Assembly (NCBI RefSeq): GCF_020907245.1
Contig: NZ_JAJJWH010000033.1
Span: 1 to 49,612, forward strand
Direction of reading: 5' to 3'
From: Pontibacter harenae
GTDB taxonomy: Bacteria > Bacteroidota > Bacteroidia > Cytophagales > Hymenobacteraceae
Length of the DNA: 49,612 nucleotides
The notes beneath the pieces were generated by a model that was given only the letters and a program-made list of their open reading frames with translations, was not told the origin of the DNA and made no database searches. Both the position numbers and the translations under genes were made by a program. Position 1 is the stretch's first letter; every line of letters begins with the position of its first letter. Below are positions 8,675 to 17,616 of this stretch, one piece after another.

Positions 8675-10138
8675 TTATTCATCTACTTCTATATTTCCTG
8701 CTGACCAGTAAAGCAACGTTTTTGCTTTAGCGTATTTTGCTCTTAAAACATATAGTTTTAACTGTGCCTCCATCAGTTTCATCTCGCGTGCGTTTACCAG
8801 GAACAAAGAGCTTTCTCCGTTCTGGAACCGTATTACTTCTCCGTTGCGAAGCACATCGGCATTTTGTACCATTCGCTCTTGTAGCCTGATTTGTACCTCC
8901 AGTGCCTGCCACTCGTTAAAAGCAGCTAACAGATTGTTTTCTACCTCCCGGACTGTCTGCACAAATGCCAGGTTGTTGGTTTGTTGTTTTGCTTTGGTTA
9001 GCTGTAACTTTCCGCGTTCTTCGCGCAGAAACAGTGGAAGGCTAAAACTGACACCCAACTTATAGTTGGCTCCCATATGTTGCCGTTCCAAAACATCGGA
9101 GTTCAGGTAAAAATCGCTCTGTAGTACATTGTATTCTACATTTAGCTTTGGCTTTAGCTTATCGGCTGCAAACTGTTGCTCAATCTGTAGTTGTTGGCCT
9201 TTCAGGTTCAGCTTACGCAGGTCGGGGTGGTTTACTTTGGCTATCTCCAAAAGGTGCTGCAGCGAATCCTGCGGTAGCGACGTAAGCTCGCTACCGAGTA
9301 TGGCTGGAATAGTACTCTCCTGCAGTTCCAGCGGTACCTGGTCCTCTGCCCATAGGTGTGTGGCAACCATAAGGCGGGCGTTGTTATAATTTAACCTGGC
9401 CTGCTCCAGCAATACCTGTCGGTTCTGCACTTCTGTAAGCGCCTCTACTGTGTCAATGGCAGCTAAGTCTCCCTCCTGCGCACGAATTTTAACCGCGTTT
9501 AGCCTAAAGGAAGCCAGTTCCAGCGACTCCTGGTATAGTTGTGTCTCGCGGAAGAAGAGTAGCCAGTCCCAGTAGTCTTTGGTGGCCTGTAGCAGCAGTT
9601 TATTAATAAGCTTAATTCTGTCTGCTTCTACTATCTCCTGCATCAGTTTCGCCTGTCGTATGGTGGCTCGTCTTGCGTCAATAAACAGTCCCTGGCCCAG
9701 TGGCACCGAAATGCCTGCATAGCTCAAGCCATTTGCGGGCGTGTTGTTTTCTGGGTTCAGGTACTGCCCTTGTGTCTGGTCGAAGCCTGCGACAAATTCG
9801 GGGCCAAACCAAGTGGGTACGCGTAGCGCGTTGTTCCAGAGTGTGAAATACTCTTTGCCATTGTATTCTTTGCGGTACAGTTTACTGCTAATAATAGGGT
9901 CGAATGCACCGCGTGCCATCCGTAGTTCCTGGCGGGCCTGCTCTGTAAGTAAAGCGGCCTGCGAGGCAACAGGGTGGTACTGTAAAATAAGGCGATGAAA
10001 GTCCCGTAGAGTAAGTACCTGTGCAGAATCGGTTACTTGTGCCACCGCGTTGGGCTTACTCCCCAACACCGTCAGCACAAATAACACCATCCAGAAGACA
10101 CGGCTATGCTTAATTCCCATTGTTGAGCCTACCTTCAC
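8675..10138 (-). CDS. TolC-family outer-membrane channel protein (487 aa)
   Basis: The outer-membrane exit duct of a tripartite exporter. A signal peptide (MGIKHSRVFWMVLFVLTVLG, residues about 7-33) precedes two outer-membrane-efflux-protein repeats. Both halves are rich in long amphipathic helices (for example LLEQARLNYNNARLMVATHLW and AFNEWQALEVQIRLQERMV), with a beta-hairpin segment GLSYAGISVPLGQGLFID between them. Length is normal. The start overlaps the HlyD stop by 4 bp (ATGA), so the genes are translationally coupled. An alternative start at the internal ATG six codons in would give a cleaner signal peptide. Confidence 0.9.
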   Translation of the reverse strand: MKVGSTMGIKHSRVFWMVLFVLTVLGSKPNAVAQVTDSAQVLTLRDFHRLILQYHPVASQAALLTEQARQELRMARGAFDPIISSKLYRKEYNGKEYFTLWNNALRVPTWFGPEFVAGFDQTQGQYLNPENNTPANGLSYAGISVPLGQGLFIDARRATIRQAKLMQEIVEADRIKLINKLLLQATKDYWDWLLFFRETQLYQESLELASFRLNAVKIRAQEGDLAAIDTVEALTEVQNRQVLLEQARLNYNNARLMVATHLWAEDQVPLELQESTIPAILGSELTSLPQDSLQHLLEIAKVNHPDLRKLNLKGQQLQIEQQFAADKLKPKLNVEYNVLQSDFYLNSDVLERQHMGANYKLGVSFSLPLFLREERGKLQLTKAKQQTNNLAFVQTVREVENNLLAAFNEWQALEVQIRLQERMVQNADVLRNGEVIRFQNGESSLFLVNAREMKLMEAQLKLYVLRAKYAKAKTLLYWSAGNIEVDE

Positions 10139-11496
10139 TTTGATTTTTCAGTTGTATTTTTGTTTTTAGCACCTGCACTAGCTGTAGTTCCTCCAGTATA
10201 ATCTGCTGGGAAGTTGTTTAACTGGCGCCAGATCTCATACCAGATAGGCACTGTGTTCAGCATGGCCCAACCTTGCACACCAGAACCTACCCGTATGGCA
10301 TCAGGCCACTCTTCCTGCTCAGGGTCTGGTACCACCAGCAGGCGGTATTGCCCGTTGGTGCCTGTGTTATCGATAACTGCTACAGTGCCTCCAAAAGTAC
10401 CGAAGCTTGCGCCAGGCCACCCAGAGAATACCAGCGCAGGCCAACCCTCAAACTGCAGTCGAATATCGTCGCCAGGCTTTATGAGCGGCAGGTCTAGGGC
10501 ATCTACATAAAGCTCAGCTGCAAGCTGTGGGTCATGCGGCATAATAGTAGCTATTGCCTCGCCTTCTTTTATTGTCTCGCCTATACCTGCTTTTAAGGTT
10601 CTTACCAAATAACCTGTTTGCGGAGCCAGAATGTGGTAGTATTGGCTTCTGACATGTGTACTGCTGTACTCATTCTGCAATTTAGATACTTCGCCTACAG
10701 TGCCATAAAGGTAAGAGCGGGTAGAACTAAGTTCTGCCTCCGCTTTAGCAATCTTATCAGCATATTCAGCCTCTAAAGAGTTTAGTTCCGTGCGGGCATT
10801 CTGCAGTTCGGCACGAGAGGCATCAAACTTGTTTATTACCGAAAGTAACTTTGCCTGTGCCTCCTGTAGCTTTAGCCGACGCGCCTCCAACTCGGTTAGT
10901 GATTTTAAGCCTTGGTTGTACAGACTTTCCTGCCGTTCAAACTGAGCCTCGGCAATGGCAAGGTCTGTACGCTGCGCTACCACATCCATACTGTCGCTTT
11001 GCATTTTCAGGCGTGTTTGCTCTACCTTGTTGCGGGCTTTTTGTAGGCTGAAGACCAAGCCTTCGCGTAGCGCTTGTATCTGCTGTTGCATGGCAGTAAT
11101 CTTTCCTTCTGTAGCTACGGCAGCGTCTTGTTTGGCGTTTAACTGCTCGCTTAGCCTTACGAGCAGGTTAGGGTCCATGTACTTCTCCTTTACCTCGGTG
11201 ATGCTTGCAATAGTGTCGCCTTTTTGCACGAAGGCGCCTTCCATTATATGCCAGTTCTCTATTCGACCAGCTATAACAGCCTCCACTGTTTGCGGCCTGT
11301 CTTGTGGCGAAAGGGCAGTTAACATACCCTGAGAGCTAATGTTCTGCGTCCAAGGCAAGAAAAGGCAGAGCAGGAGCACCAGAAAGAGTCCAGCAATCCA
11401 ATAGGCAAGTATACGGCCTTGCTGAGGCGTCTGTACCTTTTCCATCGCCTCCAGGTGTATACTGCTCATTTCAGTGTTATTTACTTCTACAGCCAT
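10135..11496 (-). CDS. HlyD-family membrane fusion (periplasmic adaptor) protein, 453 aa
   Basis: It links the inner-membrane ABC pump to the TolC duct. A cytoplasmic N-tail (about 30 aa) leads to one transmembrane helix (ILAYWIAGLFLVLLLCLFLP). A biotinyl-lipoyl-like half (VEAVIAGRIENWHIMEGAFV), a long coiled coil (about 105-270, many Glu/Gln/Arg heptads), the second lipoyl half (ILAPQTGYLVRTLKAGIGET) and a beta-barrel domain follow. It sits 3 bp from the ABC gene and overlaps the TolC gene, so it belongs to a single export operon. The C-terminal tail is low complexity (TTASAGAKNKNTTEKSK). Confidence 0.9.
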   Translation of the reverse strand: MAVEVNNTEMSSIHLEAMEKVQTPQQGRILAYWIAGLFLVLLLCLFLPWTQNISSQGMLTALSPQDRPQTVEAVIAGRIENWHIMEGAFVQKGDTIASITEVKEKYMDPNLLVRLSEQLNAKQDAAVATEGKITAMQQQIQALREGLVFSLQKARNKVEQTRLKMQSDSMDVVAQRTDLAIAEAQFERQESLYNQGLKSLTELEARRLKLQEAQAKLLSVINKFDASRAELQNARTELNSLEAEYADKIAKAEAELSSTRSYLYGTVGEVSKLQNEYSSTHVRSQYYHILAPQTGYLVRTLKAGIGETIKEGEAIATIMPHDPQLAAELYVDALDLPLIKPGDDIRLQFEGWPALVFSGWPGASFGTFGGTVAVIDNTGTNGQYRLLVVPDPEQEEWPDAIRVGSGVQGWAMLNTVPIWYEIWRQLNNFPADYTGGTTASAGAKNKNTTEKSK

Positions 11497-11499
11497 TGC

Positions 11500-13239
11500 T
11501 TATTGAGTTACGTATGTTAAGTCCTGCAAAATATCCAGTTTGCTAATTTCGTCGTAGTTACCTGAAGCAATTAGTTTGCCATCCTGCATTAGCAACGTGC
11601 GGTCGCATAATTTCATTACATCAGCATCGTTAGATACAATAACAATGGTCCAGTCAAACTGCTTATCTGTGAGTACAGTCAGAAAATGCATTTTGTCTTT
11701 CTTGGCCAGACCAATCCAAAAGTCATCGATAATAAGCAGCTTAGGGCGTTGAGCCAAGCTGCGCGCCATTACAATTTTGCGGGCCACGCTGCCAGGCAGG
11801 CGCATGCTGCCACCTGTCAGGTAAGAATGCAACCCTTCTGGTAGGGAGTGTACAAAATCTGCCAGCTCCGTCAGGTCAATAGCCCAAAGCACATCATTTA
11901 GCGGCAGATCCCTGCCAAGCGTAATATTCTCCAGCAAAGTGCCGTCAAATACCTGCTCTCTTGAAATATTGTCGCCTATGTGGCTGCGCAGGTTCCCGAC
12001 GTGCAGGTCCCTAAGTGATATGCCGTTGTAGGCAATATTTCCTTTGTAAGATGGATAAAGACCTAACAGCAGATTGATAAGCGTACTCTTGCCCGAGCTG
12101 TTGTAGCCTGCCAAGCAAATGTGCTCGGATGACTTTATATGAAAGTCTAAATTATGAATGGCAGTTTTGTTGCTGTCTGTGTACTGATAGCTCAAATCTT
12201 TCACCTTAATCTCCAGACCGCCTCCCTTCTGTAGTTCATCCAGTTTCATGCCTTTCACTTCTTCAATAGGTAGGTCAGTTACTTGGCCTATCTTATCAAG
12301 GCTGGTAAGCACATCATAAACCGTATCCAGGCTCACAACAATTTTCTCTACCGATGTCATAATCAGGATGATGATAATTTCAGAGGCAACAAATTGTCCT
12401 ATGTTGATTTCACGCTGCACTACCAGTATACAGCCCAACACTAGCAAGCCACCCGTTATAAAGGTTTTAAAGCCAACAAAGCTGAAGTACTGTGTTATAA
12501 GCACACTGAAGTGCTCTTTTCGTACTTTCAGATAGCCGTAAACATACTCGTCCGTGCGTTTCATAGGCAGGTCTGTGTGTCCAACCAACCTGAATGTGCT
12601 CAGGTTGCGGGCCATCTCCTCCAGCCAAGCTACGGTTTTATACTTGTACTTCGATTCGGTTATACTAGTGCTTACGCCTTTGTCGCCCGTCCACCAGATT
12701 ATAGCTATCAGGGTTACCACCAACACCAGCCCCAGAAAAATAAAGTAGGGGTGGTAGAGCGATAGCAGGATTAGCCCGAACACAATCTGGATAACCGCTG
12801 TAGAAAAGTCGATCAGTATTTTGGACATGCCTTTCTGCAGTGTTACCACATCAAAAAAGCGGTTCATGAGCTCTGGAGGATAATACTTATACAGCTTTTC
12901 AGTCTGAAATCTCGGAATACGATAAGCAAAATCGAAAGCTGTTCTAGCGAAAAGGCGTTGCTGTATGTATTCCACCAGCCATAACTGCATAATTTGCAGG
13001 CCGCCGTTTGCCAATAAGGCTACAATAATGAGTACGATTAGTACTACAATGGAAACAGAAATCTGGCCGCTAGATACGAAGCCGATAATACTCTGTATGA
13101 AAAGCGGAACCGATAAACTGATAAGTCCTGCTGCCATAGCATACACGTACAGATACGTGATCTGACGTTTCTCCAAAGCCAGAAGCTCCAGGAAACGCTG
13201 CATAGGGCTTTTACTGTTCTGAGTGCTGTTGTTACTCAT
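11500..13239 (-). CDS. ABC transporter, fused membrane and ATPase domains, with degenerate ATPase motifs (579 aa)
   Basis: The inner-membrane pump of the type I-like exporter. Residues about 25-300 hold the six-helix exporter domain and about 340-570 the nucleotide-binding domain. There is no N-terminal C39 peptidase. Walker A is intact (GYNSSGKST, 378-386). The rest departs from consensus: the LSGGQ signature is LPGSV (481-485), Walker B is LLIIDD (501-506) with Asp506 where the catalytic Glu belongs, and the H-loop His is replaced (VSND, N537). All changes lie in one intact reading frame, so this looks like a diverged but maintained subfamily rather than decay. The neighbours argue for export of a peptide or hydrophobic compound; the cargo is not encoded nearby. 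Confidence 0.9.
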   Translation of the reverse strand: MSNNSTQNSKSPMQRFLELLALEKRQITYLYVYAMAAGLISLSVPLFIQSIIGFVSSGQISVSIVVLIVLIIVALLANGGLQIMQLWLVEYIQQRLFARTAFDFAYRIPRFQTEKLYKYYPPELMNRFFDVVTLQKGMSKILIDFSTAVIQIVFGLILLSLYHPYFIFLGLVLVVTLIAIIWWTGDKGVSTSITESKYKYKTVAWLEEMARNLSTFRLVGHTDLPMKRTDEYVYGYLKVRKEHFSVLITQYFSFVGFKTFITGGLLVLGCILVVQREINIGQFVASEIIIILIMTSVEKIVVSLDTVYDVLTSLDKIGQVTDLPIEEVKGMKLDELQKGGGLEIKVKDLSYQYTDSNKTAIHNLDFHIKSSEHICLAGYNSSGKSTLINLLLGLYPSYKGNIAYNGISLRDLHVGNLRSHIGDNISREQVFDGTLLENITLGRDLPLNDVLWAIDLTELADFVHSLPEGLHSYLTGGSMRLPGSVARKIVMARSLAQRPKLLIIDDFWIGLAKKDKMHFLTVLTDKQFDWTIVIVSNDADVMKLCDRTLLMQDGKLIASGNYDEISKLDILQDLTYVTQ

Positions 13240-13264
13240 ATGATTCGCTGTATAACGATTGTTG

Positions 13265-13963
13265 TTATTTACTTTCTATAGTTGAAAAAACCAGGTGCTT
13301 TAGAAACTGTGTAGTCTCCTCATTGCTCTCTGTGTCAGGAATCTCTGTTAATGAAGGCAGGTGCCTTGCATAATATACTTGCTGGTGTGCAGCTTCCATT
13401 ACCGTACTTATTAAAGCGTGCGGAAAAGGATAGGTATCGTTTATATCCAGTACCATTATCGCTAAGCGATGGCAAAGGCGCTTCAACTCCAAAAAATAAC
13501 CCTCTTTGTTTTCGGCGTCCACATCTTTTGTGTGGTACACTTTAGAGGATTCTGTCATCACGATGCGGTGCAGAATGCGTTCATCTATATAAGCCACATT
13601 AGGGTCGGCTTCCTGGCCAGCCTTGGTCAGTACCTCAATGGCACGGCATAATCTTTCGCGCGCGTCCGCTATATTGTGCGTCTGGAAGCTAAGAGTGTAG
13701 TCTACCCAAGCCCAGTACCACGACACCAGGTACACCAGCAGTTTGTGCTTGTTCTCGAAATAGCGGTAAACCGATGCTTCAGTAGAACCAATTTCGGCGG
13801 CTAATTTTTTAAAGGTAAACTGCTCAAATCCTAATTCATCAATCAGCTTTATACTTTCTGTAATAATTTTCCTGCCTAGTTCGGTACTTTCTGGCTCGCG
13901 CAGATACGACTTATGGCTTAGGGTAATATGTACACTTGTGGCCATGGTAAGGCTATTGAACAT
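13265..13963 (-). CDS. TetR/AcrR-family transcriptional regulator (232 aa)
   Basis: The N-terminal TetR DNA-binding domain (about 26-75) is clear: GRKIITESIKLIDELGFEQF, then TFKKLAAEIGSTEASVYRYF, the helix-turn-helix ending in the usual YRYFENKHKLL. The larger helical C-terminal half is the ligand or dimer domain and has no assignable ligand. It is the first gene of the leftward exporter cluster, 25 bp before the ABC gene, so it probably controls its own operon. A palindrome upstream (14046-14064) overlaps the likely promoter. A second ATG six codons in (13945) is an equally plausible start. Confidence 0.9.
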   Translation of the reverse strand: MFNSLTMATSVHITLSHKSYLREPESTELGRKIITESIKLIDELGFEQFTFKKLAAEIGSTEASVYRYFENKHKLLVYLVSWYWAWVDYTLSFQTHNIADARERLCRAIEVLTKAGQEADPNVAYIDERILHRIVMTESSKVYHTKDVDAENKEGYFLELKRLCHRLAIMVLDINDTYPFPHALISTVMEAAHQQVYYARHLPSLTEIPDTESNEETTQFLKHLVFSTIESK

Positions 13964-14022
13964 TTGTAACTTTTGAAGTTTTGGAAATTAAATCGCTTAA
14001 ACTTATTTCTCTGGTTGTACTA

Positions 14023-14030
14023 CAAAGATA
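14023..14030 (-). promoter_or_regulatory. Candidate -7 element of the TetR/exporter operon
   Basis: On the minus strand the sequence is TATCTTTG, an exact match to the Bacteroidota TAnnTTTG -7 box, about 60 bp upstream of the TetR start. No good TTG -33 box lies at 19-21 bp, which would be compatible with a weak, regulated promoter. Confidence 0.5.
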
Positions 14031-14045
14031 TGTTAACTTTTGTTC

Positions 14046-14064
14046 ATAATAGTAAAGCTATTAT
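14046..14064. promoter_or_regulatory. Candidate TetR operator palindrome
   Basis: ATAATAG-TAAAG-CTATTAT, a perfect 7-bp inverted repeat with a 5-bp spacer. It lies just upstream of the TATCTTTG -7 box, where the -33 contact region would be. Size, symmetry and position fit an autoregulatory TetR operator; this is inference. Confidence 0.45.
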
Positions 14065-14254
14065 AAAAGTTTTGATTACTATTAATTTTTGCTTAAAAAT
14101 TTTCGATTAGTGTAGTGTCGCTGGTACTGCCATGGGGGCTTGATGCCTTTCTTGGTCACTTTTTGTTAAGAAAGATGTGTGGATGTTTTGGTGTTATGGT
14201 ATGCACTCCTTTTCATAACTCATAATTCGTGTCTCGTAATTATTAATTACTGGC

Positions 14255-14262
14255 TACCTTTG
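14255..14262 (+). promoter_or_regulatory. Candidate -7 element of the DEAD-box helicase gene
   Basis: TACCTTTG matches TAnnTTTG exactly and lies 52 bp before the helicase ATG. No TTG is seen at the usual -33 distance. Confidence 0.45.
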
Positions 14263-14314
14263 TAGCCTATTTCTGCCGTACGTATAGTAACAGGCAAGTT
14301 TAAATACCATCACT

Positions 14315-15559
14315 ATGAAGTTCGAAGATTACCGCATCTCTGACGAAATAAAGAAAAGCTTAGAAAAGCTGAATTTTAAGAAGCCTACTGATATTCAGTT
14401 TAAAGCCATATCTCCTATTATGCGAGGGGAGGATGTGCTGGCGATTGCACAGACTGGTACTGGTAAAACAGCGGCCTTTGCTATACCTGTGCTCGACAGA
14501 CTGCAGTTTAGTAAGAACCGTAAACGCGGCGATGGTATAAAATGCGTGGTGATGGTGCCGACACGTGAACTGGCGCTGCAGATAACCGATGTGTTTAACG
14601 AAATTGGCCGCGGCACCCGCGTCAGTACTTTTTGTGTTTTCGGAGGAGTAGAGCAGGGGCCGCAGATTGCGAAACTGCAAGATGGCATAGATGTGCTGGT
14701 GGCAACACCTGGCCGCTTGTTTGACTTGGTAAGCCAAGGGCATATTCAGTTGCACCGAGTGGAGGTGCTTATCCTTGACGAGGCTGACCACATGCTGGAC
14801 CTTGGCTTTATACATGATATTCGCCAATTGATCACAAAGCTGCCACGCCAGCGCCAAACATTGTTTTTCTCGGCCACCATCAACGAAAAAATAAAGGAGC
14901 TGGCATACTCGCTGGTGAATAAACCTGTGCGCATACAGGTTTCTCCCAAAGACCCTGTGGCCAAAAATGTAGACCACTCCGTTATGTACGTGGGCATGGA
15001 CGATAAGCGCTATTTTCTGGAGCGTGTAGTGAAAGAGAACCCAGATAAAAAAATACTGGTGTTTGTGCGTACCAAAGTGCGGGCCGAGCGGGTGCTGAAG
15101 GCGATGGAACGTGTAGGTGTAGAAAGCATGACCATACACGGCGATAAAGAGCAGAAGGACCGTAATGATGCCATGAAGAAGTTTCGTAAAGGCGAGGTGA
15201 AACTGCTGATCGCCACGGATGTAAGCGCCCGCGGTATAGATATACCTAGTGTGGAGTATGTGGTGAATTATGACTTGCCCGAACAGCCCGAAAACTATGT
15301 ACACCGTGTGGGCCGTACAGGTCGTGGCACCGAAAAAGGTATTGCAGTATCGTTCTGTGCGCCTGAGGAGAAGCCTATCCTGGATGAGATACAAACCTAC
15401 CTTACCAAAGATGTTAAGGTGCTAGAGGTAGATAAAGACGACTACGAAGCAACCATCGACTTCAGCACTGATGCCAAGTATGACTGGAGGACCCTGATAA
15501 AAGAGGCGGAAGAAGAGGAAAAGCTGGGACGAAAAGTAAAGAAGAAAAAGAAGAAATAA
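14315..15559 (+). CDS. DEAD-box ATP-dependent RNA helicase (RhlE-like, 414 aa)
   Basis: An RNA helicase for ribosome or mRNA remodelling. All motifs are present in order: Q motif (KKPTDIQ), I (AQTGTGKT), Ia (PTRELALQ), GG, Ib (TPGR), II (DEAD), III (SAT), IV (ILVFVRTK), V (ATDVSARGIDIP) and VI (HRVGRTGR). The protein ends in a short basic tail (GRKVKKKKKK), typical of RhlE-type proteins in Bacteroidota, which are often cold-induced. It is monocistronic, divergent from the TetR operon. Confidence 0.96.
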   Translation: MKFEDYRISDEIKKSLEKLNFKKPTDIQFKAISPIMRGEDVLAIAQTGTGKTAAFAIPVLDRLQFSKNRKRGDGIKCVVMVPTRELALQITDVFNEIGRGTRVSTFCVFGGVEQGPQIAKLQDGIDVLVATPGRLFDLVSQGHIQLHRVEVLILDEADHMLDLGFIHDIRQLITKLPRQRQTLFFSATINEKIKELAYSLVNKPVRIQVSPKDPVAKNVDHSVMYVGMDDKRYFLERVVKENPDKKILVFVRTKVRAERVLKAMERVGVESMTIHGDKEQKDRNDAMKKFRKGEVKLLIATDVSARGIDIPSVEYVVNYDLPEQPENYVHRVGRTGRGTEKGIAVSFCAPEEKPILDEIQTYLTKDVKVLEVDKDDYEATIDFSTDAKYDWRTLIKEAEEEEKLGRKVKKKKKK

Positions 15560-15575
15560 AAAGCTTTATGCTATG

Positions 15576-15619
15576 CATCAAAGGCCTGTGCAGATTTCCG
15601 TCTGTACAGGCCTTTGGTG
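15576..15619 (+). terminator. Hairpin downstream of the helicase gene
   Basis: Long stem CATCAAAGGCCTGTGCAGA / TCTGTACAGGCCTTTGGTG with two non-canonical pairs and a 6-nt loop, 17 bp after the stop codon. The T-run is weak (GGTGTTTT), so it may terminate from both sides between convergent genes. Confidence 0.6.
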
Positions 15620-15654
15620 TTTTAAGGCTGAATGACTTTGCCTCTAACTAACAG

Positions 15655-16243
15655 TTACATCGATAAAGTAACAGCGCCTCTGTAGGTGCCTGTTTCGGTT
15701 TTGATAAAGTAAAAGTAGTTTCCACCTGCGCTTCCATTTCCTGTCCATTCAAAGTCTTTTGAGTTGGCTTGGTAAATCTCTTTTCCCCACCTGTCAAATA
15801 TTTTCACTTTGAACAAGCCCTTCCCGTTATAAGCAACTTTAAAGCTGTCATTCTTCCCATCGTTGTTCGGCGTAAAGATGTTCGGAACAAAAAGGTGGGG
15901 CGCAACTATAACATTGTATGTTTTGAAAGAGCTACAGCCATATTTATTTGTTGCTGCCAAAGTAACCGTGTACTTTCCTGCGTATTCATACACATGAGCA
16001 GGAGATGGAACACTAGTGGTATAGCCATCTCCAAAGTCCCAGTGCCAAGACACTAAATCTTCGGCACGAGCCTCTACATAAAGTGGCTCGTTATGCTTAA
16101 GTGAGTCGTTTGAGGCAGTTATGGCCAGGTTGTTTAAGGAATTATAGTTTACGGTTACTTCGTCTCTTGCTGTGCATACGCTGTTGGTAACTTCAGCCCA
16201 GTATGTTCCAGAAGAATTCACGGTTATAGAAGGAGTTGATCTT
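15655..16243 (-). pseudogene. C-terminal remnant of a T9SS type B (PKD + gliding-motility C-terminal domain) protein
   Basis: The frame encodes the end of a large surface protein. It has a repeat-like start (STPSITVNSSGTYWAEVTN), a PKD domain with WHWDFGDG (about 50-115 of the 188-aa ORF), and a CHU_C/gliding-motility C-terminal domain beginning FVPNIFTPNNDGKNDSF with IFDRWGKEIYQ and FEWTGNG. No signal peptide exists. The frame is closed by a TGA just upstream (near 16246), yet the coding similarity continues past the first ATG (16221) up to that stop. The 5' part of the gene, normally hundreds of codons, is missing. The sequence up to the SMP-30 gene shows no continuation in other frames, so this is a deletion relic. 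Confidence 0.75.
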
Positions 16244-16453
16244 CATGCTTTTCTTTCTTTGGTTATTCTAGGCTTGTATCAACAGAGCATATTTGTTGCT
16301 GTTCTAGGGGTAGACTGAAAACTAAACTGTATATTACACTATAGTAAAAGGCTTGTATTTAGTAGATTAGGAAATACTTGTGCAGTAGCAGCGCGAATGC
16401 CTTGTTGCAAGATGTGCTTAGAAATAGGTAAACTGAGTTATAATCCTTCTAAT

Positions 16454-17410
16454 ATGAAAAAGAAATTCATCTACAGTTGTTTCCTCATCTGCTTTGTCTT
16501 GTTGGCTGCCTTTAAACTGCCGCAAAACCAAGAAGCGGAACTTGTACTCGATGCCAAAGCAAAATTAGGAGAAGGTGCTATCTGGCATCCAACAGAACAA
16601 AAGCTGTATTGGATAGACATTGAAGGCAAAGCGCTGCACATTTATGATCCTGTTACTAAAAAAGATATACAGTTCCCGACTGGCTCTAGAATAGGCACGG
16701 TGGTGCCTGTGCAAGGTGGAGGTGCTTTAGTGGCGCTACAAAATGGTATTCATAAAATGGATACAAAAACAGGTAAACTAACTTTTGTGCTAAATCCTAT
16801 TGCAGGCGATGATCAGATGCGTTTTAACGATGGCAAGTGCGACCCCGCAGGCAGGTTTTGGGTGGGAACAATGGCGCTTGACTCTCGAAAAAAAGCTGCA
16901 GCGCTTTACCGAATGGACAAAAATAAAGATGTGCACCAGATGTTGGACAGCGTAAGCATTTCTAATGGTATTGTGTGGACGGCAGATAGAAAGACCATGT
17001 ACTATGCCGACACGCCAACCATGATGGTACAAGCTTTTGACTATAACGACAAGACTGGCGAAATATGCAACGGCAAAGTAGCCTTCCGAATACCACGATC
17101 GGCAGGTGGTGCCCCAGACGGTATGACATTGGATGCAGAAGGAAAACTTTGGATAGCCTTGTGGGGGGCGGGTGCCGTAACACGTTGGGACCCTGAAACA
17201 GGCGAAATGCTGCAAAAAATAGAAGTGCCTGCTCCCCAAACTTCCTCCTGCGCCTTTGGTGGTGAAAACCTGGACATATTGTACATTACCACAGCCAGAG
17301 AATGGCTCAGTCCTGAAAACCTAAAGAAGTACCCGCTGAGCGGAGGCCTGTTCGCTGTAAAGCCTGGTGTGCGTGGTGTTCCAGCCTACACATACAAAGG
17401 CAAGCTATAG
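16454..17410 (+). CDS. SMP-30/gluconolactonase/LRE family protein, exported (318 aa)
   Basis: A six-bladed beta-propeller lactonase that hydrolyses sugar or other lactones using a divalent metal. The family's metal ligands are visible: Glu (about residue 40) in LGEGAIWHP, Asn in VSISNGIVW and Asp in GAPDGMTLD. Typical blade text such as DGKCDPAGRFWVGTM is present. The ATG at 16454 was chosen because it begins a clean signal peptide (MKKKFIYSCFLICFVLLAAF). An in-frame upstream codon at 16397 would add 19 residues before it. It is a single gene with no sugar-catabolic neighbours. Confidence 0.88.
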   Translation: MKKKFIYSCFLICFVLLAAFKLPQNQEAELVLDAKAKLGEGAIWHPTEQKLYWIDIEGKALHIYDPVTKKDIQFPTGSRIGTVVPVQGGGALVALQNGIHKMDTKTGKLTFVLNPIAGDDQMRFNDGKCDPAGRFWVGTMALDSRKKAAALYRMDKNKDVHQMLDSVSISNGIVWTADRKTMYYADTPTMMVQAFDYNDKTGEICNGKVAFRIPRSAGGAPDGMTLDAEGKLWIALWGAGAVTRWDPETGEMLQKIEVPAPQTSSCAFGGENLDILYITTAREWLSPENLKKYPLSGGLFAVKPGVRGVPAYTYKGKL

Positions 17411-17580
17411 CAGAGTGTTATAGTTGTAAGTAGTTGCCTTCTTAGCTCCTCTGATAGAGATAGTAACTATATTAAAGATATGCCTTCTGTCACTGGAGTC
17501 ATTCCTGAACCTCGTAAAACATTCTTTACAGAAAATTAAGAAGTCTTTTTATAAATTTTCATATATTTTAAGGTTTCTGT

Positions 17581-17612
17581 TTTGAAGCTTCATGACTAGC
17601 TAACTACCTTAG
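17581..17612 (+). promoter_or_regulatory. Candidate promoter directly abutting the 17617 gene
   Basis: TTTG at 17581-17584, a 20-bp spacer, then TACCTTAG at 17605-17612 (one mismatch to TAnnTTTG). The ATG lies only 4 bp further, so a transcript from it would be leaderless or nearly so. Confidence 0.4.
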
Positions 17613-17616
17613 TATC

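Noticed and set aside
14360..15394. A 344-aa open frame antisense to the DEAD-box helicase gene
   Set aside because: It lies entirely opposite strong helicase motifs, its composition (many His, Tyr, Leu) is that of a complementary-strand shadow, and it has no family resemblance.
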